The notes beneath the pieces are model-generated. The model worked only from the letters and a program-made list of their open reading frames with translations, had not been told where the DNA came from and did not search any database. The translations under genes were made by a program, and so were the position numbers. Positions 54,128 to 62,732 of a DNA stretch of 64,000 bases are shown here, piece by piece. Origin of the DNA: Psychrobacter okhotskensis (GTDB taxonomy: Bacteria > Pseudomonadota > Gammaproteobacteria > Pseudomonadales > Moraxellaceae); contig NZ_JABRVQ010000012.1 of assembly GCF_013248965.1 (NCBI RefSeq), positions 1 to 64,000 of the forward strand, written 5' to 3'. How positions within the stretch are numbered: the stretch's first letter is position 1; every line of letters starts with the position of its first letter.

Positions 54128-54796
54128 ATGACACACTATTTTGGATTCGTACCTTCACCTAAACTCAAAGCGCTGATCGAAGAGGCAGAACAAGTTATCG
54201 CTACTGATGCAAAGGTAGATTATTACCCTTATCGCGATGCCCTAAGCCATCAAACCGCCCGAGACTTGATTGATAACTTATTGGTTGGCTTGGTAGATAT
54301 TATTCCAAACCCTGAGCGTCAAGCATCCATGCGTAAAATCGTTGGAACCATTGAGCGTGCAGCAGACACCCTACTCAATATTTTATTGGGTAAAGAAAAC
54401 AATGAAGAGGTATTGCCCAGTTTTCATTTTTTAAGAGATCGGGCCACCTTTATTGATAATGAAGGCGTGAAGCGTATTGGCTTTAAATTATCGGATGCCG
54501 ATGCAAAAACCATTACTGAGGGTTTTGCCGCCATTACACCTGAACACGTTGATAGACCGACCTTTAAAACTGCGCTTGAAACGGTCAACGAAGAGACGTT
54601 GACTCATTTTGTCAGCCGCTACGCAGAAACGCTAAAGCTTGGCATGATTAAACGTAAGTCCGTGCCAGTTGCTAAAGCCGCCATCGACAAAGGCATGAGT
54701 ATGGCATTGAACAAGCTATTGCCAGACCTACCTGATACCTCATTAAACCGTTTGGCTGACTATTATCGCCCATTCATCGTAAAAAAGCCTGAATAA
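54128..54796 (+). CDS. Conserved hypothetical cytosolic protein
   Basis: A 222-residue soluble, helical protein with no signal peptide or membrane helix. I do not recognise a family. Visible features are D-N-L-L-V-G-L-V-D-I-I-P-N-P-E-R-Q near residue 55, a long helical middle, and a C-terminal R-L-A-D-Y-Y-R-P-F-I. AAGGAG precedes the ATG at good distance, so it is well expressed in principle. It is divergent from cstA and about 100 bp before hpt. Confidence 0.75.
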   Translation: MTHYFGFVPSPKLKALIEEAEQVIATDAKVDYYPYRDALSHQTARDLIDNLLVGLVDIIPNPERQASMRKIVGTIERAADTLLNILLGKENNEEVLPSFHFLRDRATFIDNEGVKRIGFKLSDADAKTITEGFAAITPEHVDRPTFKTALETVNEETLTHFVSRYAETLKLGMIKRKSVPVAKAAIDKGMSMALNKLLPDLPDTSLNRLADYYRPFIVKKPE

Positions 54797-54898
54797 CGGC
54801 TACATTAGAAACTATTATGTTTTTATTAAGGCGGTAGTGTTGGGCAAATTTGCTAAAATTTGCTAAAATAGGCGGCACTTTTATCGAAGGCGCAACTC

Positions 54899-55462
54899 AT
54901 GACCCAAATTAGTAATCAAGAAATCGAAAAAACCCTGCGCAACTCAGAGTGCCTTATCAGCAGTATCGAAGTAGCCGCTGCTTATGAGCGTCTTGCCGCC
55001 CAACTCAACCTACACTATGCTGGTCTAAACCCAATCGTGATGGTGGTTATGAACGGTGGTCTTATCCCAGCCGGTCAACTACTCACTCACCTGACTTTTT
55101 ATCATCGTATGCACTATATCCACGCTTCGCGCTATCGTGATAATGAAGGGACCAACGAGCTTGATTGGAAGTTTAAGCCTGATGTCAGCATCGAGGGCGA
55201 GCACGTCTTGTTGATCGATGATATTTTTGACGAAGGTATTACTCTAAAAGCAGTGGTTGAAGAATTGAGTAAAGAAAAGCCTCTCTCTATCGAGTCTTGC
55301 GTACTACTTAATAAACAACATGATCGCAAAGTAGAAGGTTTTGACGTTGATTTTGTTGGTATTGATGTCGCGGACCGTTATGTCTACGGCTGTGGTATGG
55401 ATTTTCATGGTTACCTGCGTCATCTACCGGGTATCTACGCTATTAAAGAAGACAAAGTCTAA
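54899..55462 (+). CDS. hpt: Hypoxanthine-guanine phosphoribosyltransferase
   Basis: A 187-residue type I phosphoribosyltransferase for purine salvage, making IMP or GMP from hypoxanthine or guanine and PRPP. The PRPP-binding loop is L-L-I-D-D-I-F-D-E-G-I-T, with V-V-M-N-G-G-L near residue 49 and the C-terminal D-V-A-D-R-Y-V-Y-G-C-G-M-D base-binding segment. A related xanthine enzyme is possible. Followed by a strong terminator. Confidence 0.87.
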   Translation: MTQISNQEIEKTLRNSECLISSIEVAAAYERLAAQLNLHYAGLNPIVMVVMNGGLIPAGQLLTHLTFYHRMHYIHASRYRDNEGTNELDWKFKPDVSIEGEHVLLIDDIFDEGITLKAVVEELSKEKPLSIESCVLLNKQHDRKVEGFDVDFVGIDVADRYVYGCGMDFHGYLRHLPGIYAIKEDKV

Positions 55463-55481
55463 ATCTTCGTATTTGAATTTT

Positions 55482-55510
55482 AAAAAAGCATCCGATTTGG
55501 ATGCTTTTTT
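55482..55510 (+). terminator. Terminator of hpt
   Basis: AAAAAAGCATCC, loop GATTT, GGATGCTTTTTT: a perfect 12-bp stem with a T-run, 20 bp behind the stop. Confidence 0.92.
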
Positions 55511-55536
55511 AATGCCTAACTATACTGTTTGTTAAA

Positions 55537-55676
55537 TATAGTCAGTGAAAAGTAATATCGAACCATCACGCACTGCTGATATCAATTTTTCTTGCTTGCT
55601 GTGCCTGCGCAGACAGAGGCGACAAAAAATTGATATCAGCAATACCATAGCGTTTTTAGTATATTTTGATATCTAT
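55537..55676. repeat. Dispersed repeat, copy B with hairpin
   Basis: About 140 bp related to 51909-51997. It contains an extra palindromic core: TGCTGATATCAATTTTT and AAAAATTGATATCAGCA enclosing a GC-richer stretch with CTGTGCCTGCGCAGACAG. It lies between hpt and recD, both of which end or stop near it, and encodes nothing. Confidence 0.8.
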
Positions 55677-55685
55677 ACGAGGCAA

Positions 55686-57899
55686 CTAAAACTGTAATGC
55701 CAAACCCGTGTGGCGCTCAGTGGGTGTTTGAACGGCTTTCTCAAAAGCGTGTTTGGTACTATAAATGGTTACCTTTTCTTTAGCACGGGTCACTGCCGTA
55801 TAGATAAGTTCTTTACTCAGCAATCTTGCATGACTATTGTCAAAAGTAATAGCCACATGATCAAACTCAGAGCCTTGTGATTTATGAATGGTCATCGCAT
55901 AAGCTGTGGCAATCACTTCTTCATTTAACAAATTGACCGCAATCCCCTGCGTTTTATTTTCAAAGAAAACCTCTAATCGACTTCTTTCATCGCTTGTCTG
56001 CAAGCAAAAACCAATATCACCATTAAACAATCCAAGCTCATAGTTATTTTGCAGCACCATAACAGGACGACCATGGAACCATGTGTTTTGACCCAGTGGT
56101 AACTTGAGCTCAGCAAGATGCCATTGAGTGAGAATATTATTAATGTAGTGATCGCCCCACTCACTATTATGACCAGCAGTTAATATTCTAAATTGGTTAA
56201 ATATTTTCATTAATGAAGCAATGGTGTTTTTAACGGTTTCTGGCATGGATTTTTCGATCGGACTCTCTAACAGAGTTTTTACGTTGTTTAGGTATGTTTG
56301 GTAATTTAAAATCAGTTCCGAAACAATCTTATTATTGCTTAGGCTATTTTTTGTCTTGCTGTTTTGAAGCACTTCTGTTTGTAGGGTGTTTACGTTATTA
56401 ACATACTGAAAACTTAGCGCGTCATCTTGATTTAATAACTGCCAAATAACTTGGGTATCTGTCTCTGTTTTATTAATTTGATAAGCAAGCTTGCCAATCC
56501 CCGAGTCTGCCGTAAATCGGCGACTCTCTGTCAGCTCTGCATGAATGGATTGCAATAGTGGAATACGGCATAAATCCGCCAATACAGCGCCTGCATCGAC
56601 CGCTGCTAACTGGTTCGCATCGCCTAATAATATCAGCCTTGCACCAGGCTTTACCGCACTGACAAGATAATTCGCTAGCTCCACCCCAAGCATTGATGCC
56701 TCATCAACGATTATAATATCTTCGCCAAGCGGGTTATGGGCATCGTAACGCGGTCTACCCGTCCGACCAATACCTAACAAGCGATGTATCGTTTTTGCTT
56801 CTTGCAACTGTAGCTCAACACCAGCTGCGTCTAACGCCGCCTGCAGCGACTCTTGCATGCGCTGTGCTGCCTTACCCGTTGGCGCGGCTAACGCTAGACT
56901 GGCGCTATCAGTGCTGAATCTAATACTTTTATGTTCACCATCCCTACTCTCTGCGGCCTGTTGCAGCGCGATGACTAACTGAGCAACGGTATAGGTTTTA
57001 CCTGTGCCGGGACCACCTGTAATAATACTAAAGGCGTTGTTATTAGTGACATTAATCGCCTTCACTTGGTGCTCATGAAGGTTTTCAGGTATTGCTATTT
57101 GTAAAGGGCTGACTTGCTGATTCAGAATGTTATTGATATTTTTTGCTAAGTTGAACTCGGCTTGCCAAGCTCGATGCAACCAAAAAGTGATGGAGGTATT
57201 TTGCTCATCAGCCTCTTGGTTATTAATAAGCTGATAAATAATAGGTTGATTACTTTTGCTTAGGCTATTTTTATTAGTGTTACACTGAGTATTGGTGTCA
57301 ACATCGGCGAATAACGTATGCTTATGAAGTGACTGAACGAAAGATTCAAAGTCGCTATTTTTCAACAACTGATATAGCGTAGTCACCATATCAAAGCGTT
57401 TATCTAACACCTCTTTTTCATGATTACTGAGTGTTAGCTGTGCCCATAGTTGAGATTGCTTGTTAAACAGAGTTTCTAACAAAACAAATAGCGACGTCTC
57501 AGCTGTAGCATCATCTTCTGATGGGCTGTCTACTTGAGTATCGATTAGCGCAAGGATTGGCATTGCTAACATCTCTAACAATTGCTGCTGCCACACATAT
57601 AGCGTCACTAACTCGCCGTTGATATGACCTTGTCGCGGTGTTTCATTCGCAGCCGATTCAATGGTTAAAACGGTATGCCCTTCTTCCAAATGAGTCGCCA
57701 ACATAACGAATAAGGCGCTAAATAACCCACTGTCTTCAGTTTTATCTATTTTGGCGCTACCATAATCAGTATCAGAATTATCATCGATTGTGTTATAGGC
57801 TACCTGTGTCTGCTGACGGCGTAGCAAAATATAATTACTGAGGTTACTGGCCCAGCTCTCTTGTAAGCTTATATCCGCCCTGCTCTTATTGTTATTCAT
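55686..57899 (-). CDS. recD: Exodeoxyribonuclease V alpha subunit
   Basis: A 737-residue SF1B (5'-3') helicase, the RecD subunit of RecBCD, acting in double-strand break repair and degradation of foreign linear DNA. Walker A is I-T-G-G-P-G-T-G-K-T at residues 293-302, followed by A-A-P-T-G-K-A-A-Q-R and the D-E-A-S-M-L Walker B. The C-terminal helicase motif is A-Y-A-M-T-I-H-K-S-Q-G-S-E-F with V-T-R-A. It is slightly longer than E. coli RecD (608), mostly in the N-terminal half and linkers. Last gene of the recC-recB-recD series. Confidence 0.94.
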   Translation of the reverse strand: MNNNKSRADISLQESWASNLSNYILLRRQQTQVAYNTIDDNSDTDYGSAKIDKTEDSGLFSALFVMLATHLEEGHTVLTIESAANETPRQGHINGELVTLYVWQQQLLEMLAMPILALIDTQVDSPSEDDATAETSLFVLLETLFNKQSQLWAQLTLSNHEKEVLDKRFDMVTTLYQLLKNSDFESFVQSLHKHTLFADVDTNTQCNTNKNSLSKSNQPIIYQLINNQEADEQNTSITFWLHRAWQAEFNLAKNINNILNQQVSPLQIAIPENLHEHQVKAINVTNNNAFSIITGGPGTGKTYTVAQLVIALQQAAESRDGEHKSIRFSTDSASLALAAPTGKAAQRMQESLQAALDAAGVELQLQEAKTIHRLLGIGRTGRPRYDAHNPLGEDIIIVDEASMLGVELANYLVSAVKPGARLILLGDANQLAAVDAGAVLADLCRIPLLQSIHAELTESRRFTADSGIGKLAYQINKTETDTQVIWQLLNQDDALSFQYVNNVNTLQTEVLQNSKTKNSLSNNKIVSELILNYQTYLNNVKTLLESPIEKSMPETVKNTIASLMKIFNQFRILTAGHNSEWGDHYINNILTQWHLAELKLPLGQNTWFHGRPVMVLQNNYELGLFNGDIGFCLQTSDERSRLEVFFENKTQGIAVNLLNEEVIATAYAMTIHKSQGSEFDHVAITFDNSHARLLSKELIYTAVTRAKEKVTIYSTKHAFEKAVQTPTERHTGLALQF

Positions 57900-57988
57900 A
57901 GATTATTACTCATCGTATGCTTGTCTCTTTTTAGATTTGGTTAAAGGGTATAACAATGTTCATGCATTCAATCATTACTCAAAATCTG

Positions 57989-60900
57989 TTAATCTGGTCT
58001 GCCAAACAACGTATCTAGTGCTTTAATAAAATCGATGGGTATATCCCAAGTGACTAATCCATAGGAGCTGTTATTCTTTAATTCACTACCGACCGACTTA
58101 TTAGCATTTTGTGATTCATTCGAGGCGGCTTTAGCGTTCGGATCATATACGCCACGTAAAAAGACATATTCAACAGCACCCAAGTATTTATCTTCATTGC
58201 CTGCATAATTACTGATTCTCATGGCTAGGAATCGATGCAACGCCACTTGGTAAATCGCTGCTTGCAACCAATAGCCCGCCTTGGACATTGCTTGCTTGAG
58301 CGTGTTTTCATCGTAATCACTTAGGCTATTTCCTAAAAAATTACTCTTGTAATCGACGACGTAATACTTGCCAGCATGCTCATACACCAAGTCAATTTCA
58401 CCGCGTAGATAACGATACAAATACGCTTTGTTTTGCGCAACAAGCGTGACATGTTTGTCGGTCTCATCAGGCAAATACTGCTGAAAGAGTCTAGTAATAT
58501 CTTGTGCCTTAAAGTTCTCTGATAGCCCCATATTAAACTCTAATTCAGCAAATTGTTGACCTGCATCAATAGAGCGCAACGGTTGCTTGGAGGCCAATAA
58601 TGGCGCATCTAAGACCTCTTCAATCCAGTCCATCAACGCCTCATGTTTGCTAGCGTCTACTGAGTTAAGATTAAATGAATCAGTATTAACGTCATTACCT
58701 TGCTCTTGCGTCTTTGCTTGCAATCGACGGCTTTGGGTTTCAGCACTGCTATACACCAGCGGCAGCTGATAACTACTGATGGCTCTATCGATAACTTGAG
58801 ACCACTGCGCTTTATTGTTGAAATCAATTTTTTCAAATATCTCATGCAAAAATGTACCGGCATTAGCGCCTTTAACAAAGGTAAAGCGGATATCCTCTTC
58901 TGACTTGAAGCTCAGTTCACCGTCTTGTTCGAGAGACTCATCGTTATTAAGTAACGAAATATCAGAAACTGAAGACTCTGTCATATCAATGTCTATCGCA
59001 TCATCAATACGCTCATCCACTATCGCCATTGCTTGTGTAGATTCATCTAGCTGACGCGCCAAAGCGGTAAAGCTAGTCTTGGCCCACCCATAAAAATAGT
59101 TGGTTTTCATAACTTCTGAAAAATCATCATACTTAATAGGCTCTGTTTTAGGTCTAATCGAATCAGGCGATTCATTTTCCGTTAATGCGCTTGCTTTAGC
59201 GGTAGCACAGTTATTGTTATAGAACTCATTAACTTCATGACCTCTGAGCATGCCTATGGTACCTTTGAGTCTATCAGGTAGCTCAAACTTGGCATCTTCG
59301 GAGTCAAACCAATGGCACACTGGTCTTAAGTCACAATCGGTATTTCTATAGGCCTCTTTTAACACTACATAGAGCTGCTCACTGGCCCGAGTAAATGCTA
59401 CATAGCCAAGGCGGCGGCGCTCATCAAAATTCTCTTTTGTTTCGATATCAGTATAATAACCCTTATCCGTGGAAGAGCCTTGCAATGGTGAGAAGCGGCG
59501 CTGATTTCCTGTTGATTGACTGTCTATCGACTGCTGCACTAATGCTGAGGGCGCTTGTTGCGCGTTATATATATACAGCCCATAGTCTTCCTTATTGCCA
59601 GACTTCCTACTGGCATCACCCATTCCCAATACATAGACAACAGGGAATTCAAGCCCTTTAGACTTATGAATGGTCATCAATTGCACACCAGATTCTGTCG
59701 GTAGCGGATATTGCTTAGCCCAGTCACTGTTAGGCGCTGCATCTATATGCTGTCTGAACCATGCCAATAGCTCATGCTCACCCATGCCAATACCATACTG
59801 CGCCAAGATGTCCATGACATGACGCAAATCCATGATATGACGGTCACCTTCTGGATGAGCAGCTAGGGCTTGCCAAACGCCTTGCGGCTGTACAGGGCTT
59901 TTATCTAATAAATAATGTAGCGCCGATAATATGCCAAAGTGCTGCCAACGCTGTGCACCTTCTTTTAAATAGGTAATAAAGTCTTGATAGCTTTTTTTGG
60001 TATCAGTCGTTTCATTGGCTGGGAGGTCTTTCGAATTAGAGTTTTGTGAATGGGCGCTTGACGTACTGCTGCCCTCAGTAACGCCTGACTCATGGTCCGT
60101 CATCATGGCTTTGATGTTTTTGATACTCAGTCCATATAGGTGACTGGTCAACACCCGATTAATCATGTCATGACGATACGGGTATAACATGGCACTTAGC
60201 AATGCCGCTACATCTTCTGCCATAATAGTCTCAAAGATGCTGACATCACTAGTAGTCAAAGTCGGCACATTAAGCTTTATTAGCTCATCTTCGACCCTTT
60301 TCAGATCTTTTTTGGCACGTGCCAGCACCCCAATATCACTGGGCTGAATCGGTTTGCCTTTTAATGTCTGACCACTGTTAAGCAAAGTGGCTATATGGCG
60401 CGCAGTGATTTCATGCTCATCGTACTCAAGCTCTTTATCGTAAGGTAAATGCAATAGGCTCACTGGCTGAGCAGAGAGCACCTCTGTGACTAATATATTG
60501 TCCAGCTTGTCTGACTCATTAAACCAAGACAATTCATACTCCGGTTTTGCCGCTTTGATGTGCTGGTAATAAATACCTGTGCCTAATTGCGCTAACGTAT
60601 TCTCGCCAGTGGTTGCATCAGCCATGCCAAACCAACAGTTTAGTGCGTTAATCACACCCGCATTTGAACGACGGTTGATATCAAGCGTCCATAGGGCACT
60701 TTTATCAAACTGAGCTTTCATATAGTTATAGTTGGCCACATCGCCACCACGAAACCCATAAATAGCTTGCTTGGGGTCACCAACCAATAGCAAAAACTCC
60801 TGACTGGATTTTTTAGTGCTAGATTGTTTACGTTTGTTTTTTGGCAAATAAATACTTTCAATCATAATGGCTTGCTCGCCATTGATGTCTTGCGACTCAT

Positions 60901-62491
60901 CAATCAATGCCACAGGATAGTGGTGACGGATATAACGTGCCAGCTTCTCTCCTTGCCGACCAGTCAATGCTTGGTTTAAGCGTACCATTTGCAGACTAAA
61001 GGTGGTCTCGCCGCGCTCTTCTAAAATAACGGGCAATCTGTCACGTACCGCCAGCACGATATGGCGGTTAAGATTGGATAGTACCAATAAAATATGCTGA
61101 TTTAAGCCGTCAACCATATCTAAGAGAGCCATTAACTTACTAATGGTCTCTAGCTCAAATAGGGTCTGATGCTCTTTTTCTTTATTTTTATTAAAATTCT
61201 TAATCTTGCCGTCTTCATTAGGATATCTGGAATCCTGCAATGCGGTAAGAATCTTGTTTTCACGTTCATTTAAATAATTGGTAAATGCCAGCTGATGTTC
61301 TATTATCTTTTGATGCACCTCAATAAGGGCATCAAATTGGTTGGTTAAGTTAGAACGCCCATTAAAACCTTGAGACTTTCTGTACTCTGGATTTAAATAA
61401 GGCTGGATATCTGCTAAATCTAGCTGAGAAAACTCCTTGATTAGCTTTTCATATGCAACAAAGTCAAAGCTTTTCTCATGTCTTATCTCATCAATCGGTG
61501 CAGAGATAAAGTTAAGCGAGCGAGTCACATACTTCTTATGATCACTAACGGCAGTCAATTTGCCTTGCTGATCCATCAATGCATACAGCTTAGGCTCCTC
61601 GTGATACAACCTGCTTTGGAACTGACGCAGCTCATCATGAATGATACTGTCAGTCACCTGCTCAATACTGCTGTCTTCAATAATACCCATGCCTTGCTGA
61701 TGACCCGTCTCGCTACTATATTCCGTCAGCCATTTTTGCGCCAAGCTATCGAGCGTACCTACGAATAGCTTATCCAACGTCGTTAGCACCAGCGCGGTAC
61801 GCCTAATAGCTTCTGTCATTGGATAGCTGTAGACATGATCCAATAAATAACCAATTAAATGCAGGTTAATAGGATCTTTCATGATGCCATCTAAGCGCGC
61901 ATATTTTGCCTGATTGACTAGCCAATCTTCACGATATTTTTTTGCTTGTTTACGTTTATCAGTGGTAGCTTGCTTATCAGTAGCAAGGTCTTGATTTAGC
62001 TGGTCAGTTTTCTCTGCCTCAGCGTTTGAGGCAGCACTTGAGTTATCTGCTTGTCTATCCTTATCACTCTCAGGCATGACTTGTAATATGTTCGGGTATA
62101 AACTCTCTTTATTATTAGTATCAGCATTTAGGATATTGACCCATTGTAATAATTGATAGAAATCTACCAAACGATCATGGATACGCTGACGCATCTCGGC
62201 AGCCGCGGCGCGAGTAAAGGTCGTGGCGATGATTTGCTCTGGCGCACGCCGCGCTTCAATAAGTAAGCGCAGCACGATACCCGTCAATGTCCACGTTTTG
62301 CCAGTACCGGCTGAGGCTTCAATCAGATGTTTACCCGTTAGAGCAACATCCACTGCTGGTATGACATCCACTTTTTGCTCAGATAGAGAGTTGGCGTGAG
62401 GCAGCTCATTTGCGTACTCGTCAAATAAATGTGGTTGCATAGACTGTGTAGAAAGGTCACTGATACTGGTTGGGTCGGTAAAGTCTGTCAT
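57989..62491 (-). CDS. recB: Exodeoxyribonuclease V beta subunit
   Basis: A 1500-residue UvrD-like (3'-5') helicase plus nuclease, the catalytic core of RecBCD. Walker A is E-A-S-A-G-T-G-K-T-W-T near residues 58-68; later motifs are V-G-D-P-K-Q-A-I-Y-G-F-R-G-G-D and M-T-I-H-K-S-K-G-L-E-F. The C-terminal nuclease has L-R-G-E-I-D-L-V and V-V-D-Y-K-S-N (Asp1380, Lys1382), which is intact. It is longer than E. coli RecB (1180) because of Gln/Ser/Asp-rich inserts near residues 130-190 and 820-850. It follows recC after 240 bp that hold a MITE. Confidence 0.95.
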   Translation of the reverse strand: MTDFTDPTSISDLSTQSMQPHLFDEYANELPHANSLSEQKVDVIPAVDVALTGKHLIEASAGTGKTWTLTGIVLRLLIEARRAPEQIIATTFTRAAAAEMRQRIHDRLVDFYQLLQWVNILNADTNNKESLYPNILQVMPESDKDRQADNSSAASNAEAEKTDQLNQDLATDKQATTDKRKQAKKYREDWLVNQAKYARLDGIMKDPINLHLIGYLLDHVYSYPMTEAIRRTALVLTTLDKLFVGTLDSLAQKWLTEYSSETGHQQGMGIIEDSSIEQVTDSIIHDELRQFQSRLYHEEPKLYALMDQQGKLTAVSDHKKYVTRSLNFISAPIDEIRHEKSFDFVAYEKLIKEFSQLDLADIQPYLNPEYRKSQGFNGRSNLTNQFDALIEVHQKIIEHQLAFTNYLNERENKILTALQDSRYPNEDGKIKNFNKNKEKEHQTLFELETISKLMALLDMVDGLNQHILLVLSNLNRHIVLAVRDRLPVILEERGETTFSLQMVRLNQALTGRQGEKLARYIRHHYPVALIDESQDINGEQAIMIESIYLPKNKRKQSSTKKSSQEFLLLVGDPKQAIYGFRGGDVANYNYMKAQFDKSALWTLDINRRSNAGVINALNCWFGMADATTGENTLAQLGTGIYYQHIKAAKPEYELSWFNESDKLDNILVTEVLSAQPVSLLHLPYDKELEYDEHEITARHIATLLNSGQTLKGKPIQPSDIGVLARAKKDLKRVEDELIKLNVPTLTTSDVSIFETIMAEDVAALLSAMLYPYRHDMINRVLTSHLYGLSIKNIKAMMTDHESGVTEGSSTSSAHSQNSNSKDLPANETTDTKKSYQDFITYLKEGAQRWQHFGILSALHYLLDKSPVQPQGVWQALAAHPEGDRHIMDLRHVMDILAQYGIGMGEHELLAWFRQHIDAAPNSDWAKQYPLPTESGVQLMTIHKSKGLEFPVVYVLGMGDASRKSGNKEDYGLYIYNAQQAPSALVQQSIDSQSTGNQRRFSPLQGSSTDKGYYTDIETKENFDERRRLGYVAFTRASEQLYVVLKEAYRNTDCDLRPVCHWFDSEDAKFELPDRLKGTIGMLRGHEVNEFYNNNCATAKASALTENESPDSIRPKTEPIKYDDFSEVMKTNYFYGWAKTSFTALARQLDESTQAMAIVDERIDDAIDIDMTESSVSDISLLNNDESLEQDGELSFKSEEDIRFTFVKGANAGTFLHEIFEKIDFNNKAQWSQVIDRAISSYQLPLVYSSAETQSRRLQAKTQEQGNDVNTDSFNLNSVDASKHEALMDWIEEVLDAPLLASKQPLRSIDAGQQFAELEFNMGLSENFKAQDITRLFQQYLPDETDKHVTLVAQNKAYLYRYLRGEIDLVYEHAGKYYVVDYKSNFLGNSLSDYDENTLKQAMSKAGYWLQAAIYQVALHRFLAMRISNYAGNEDKYLGAVEYVFLRGVYDPNAKAASNESQNANKSVGSELKNNSSYGLVTWDIPIDFIKALDTLFGRPD

Positions 62492-62557
62492 AAGGGCGGA
62501 TACTTTTAATTATTATTTATTAGAGCAAGAGAGCAGCAATTGATTATTCTAAATAAC

Positions 62558-62731
62558 TAGGGCGTGTCTTCATTTCAAAAATGGCGATAAAAATGAGATA
62601 AATTGCCGTTAAACAAGAAAAATAGCGTCGATAATATCGGGATATTAACAAGCTATTTGACGATGTTTGGCAAAATTTAGCCATTTTTTGCCCATTTAGA
62701 TGACTATCGAGTGAATTGAAGACACGCCCTA
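62558..62731. repeat. Palindromic MITE, copy 3, between recC and recB
   Basis: A 174-bp element with 15-bp perfect ends TAGGGCGTGTCTTCA (62558-62572 and 62717-62731). The right half resembles copy 1 closely. The left half contains AAAATGGCGATAAAAATGAG, which is the reverse complement of the copy 1 interior, so the full element is a long imperfect palindrome. TA lies on both sides of the GGGCGTGTC tip. Its right edge lies one base from the recC stop codon. Confidence 0.88.
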
Positions 62732-62732
62732 A

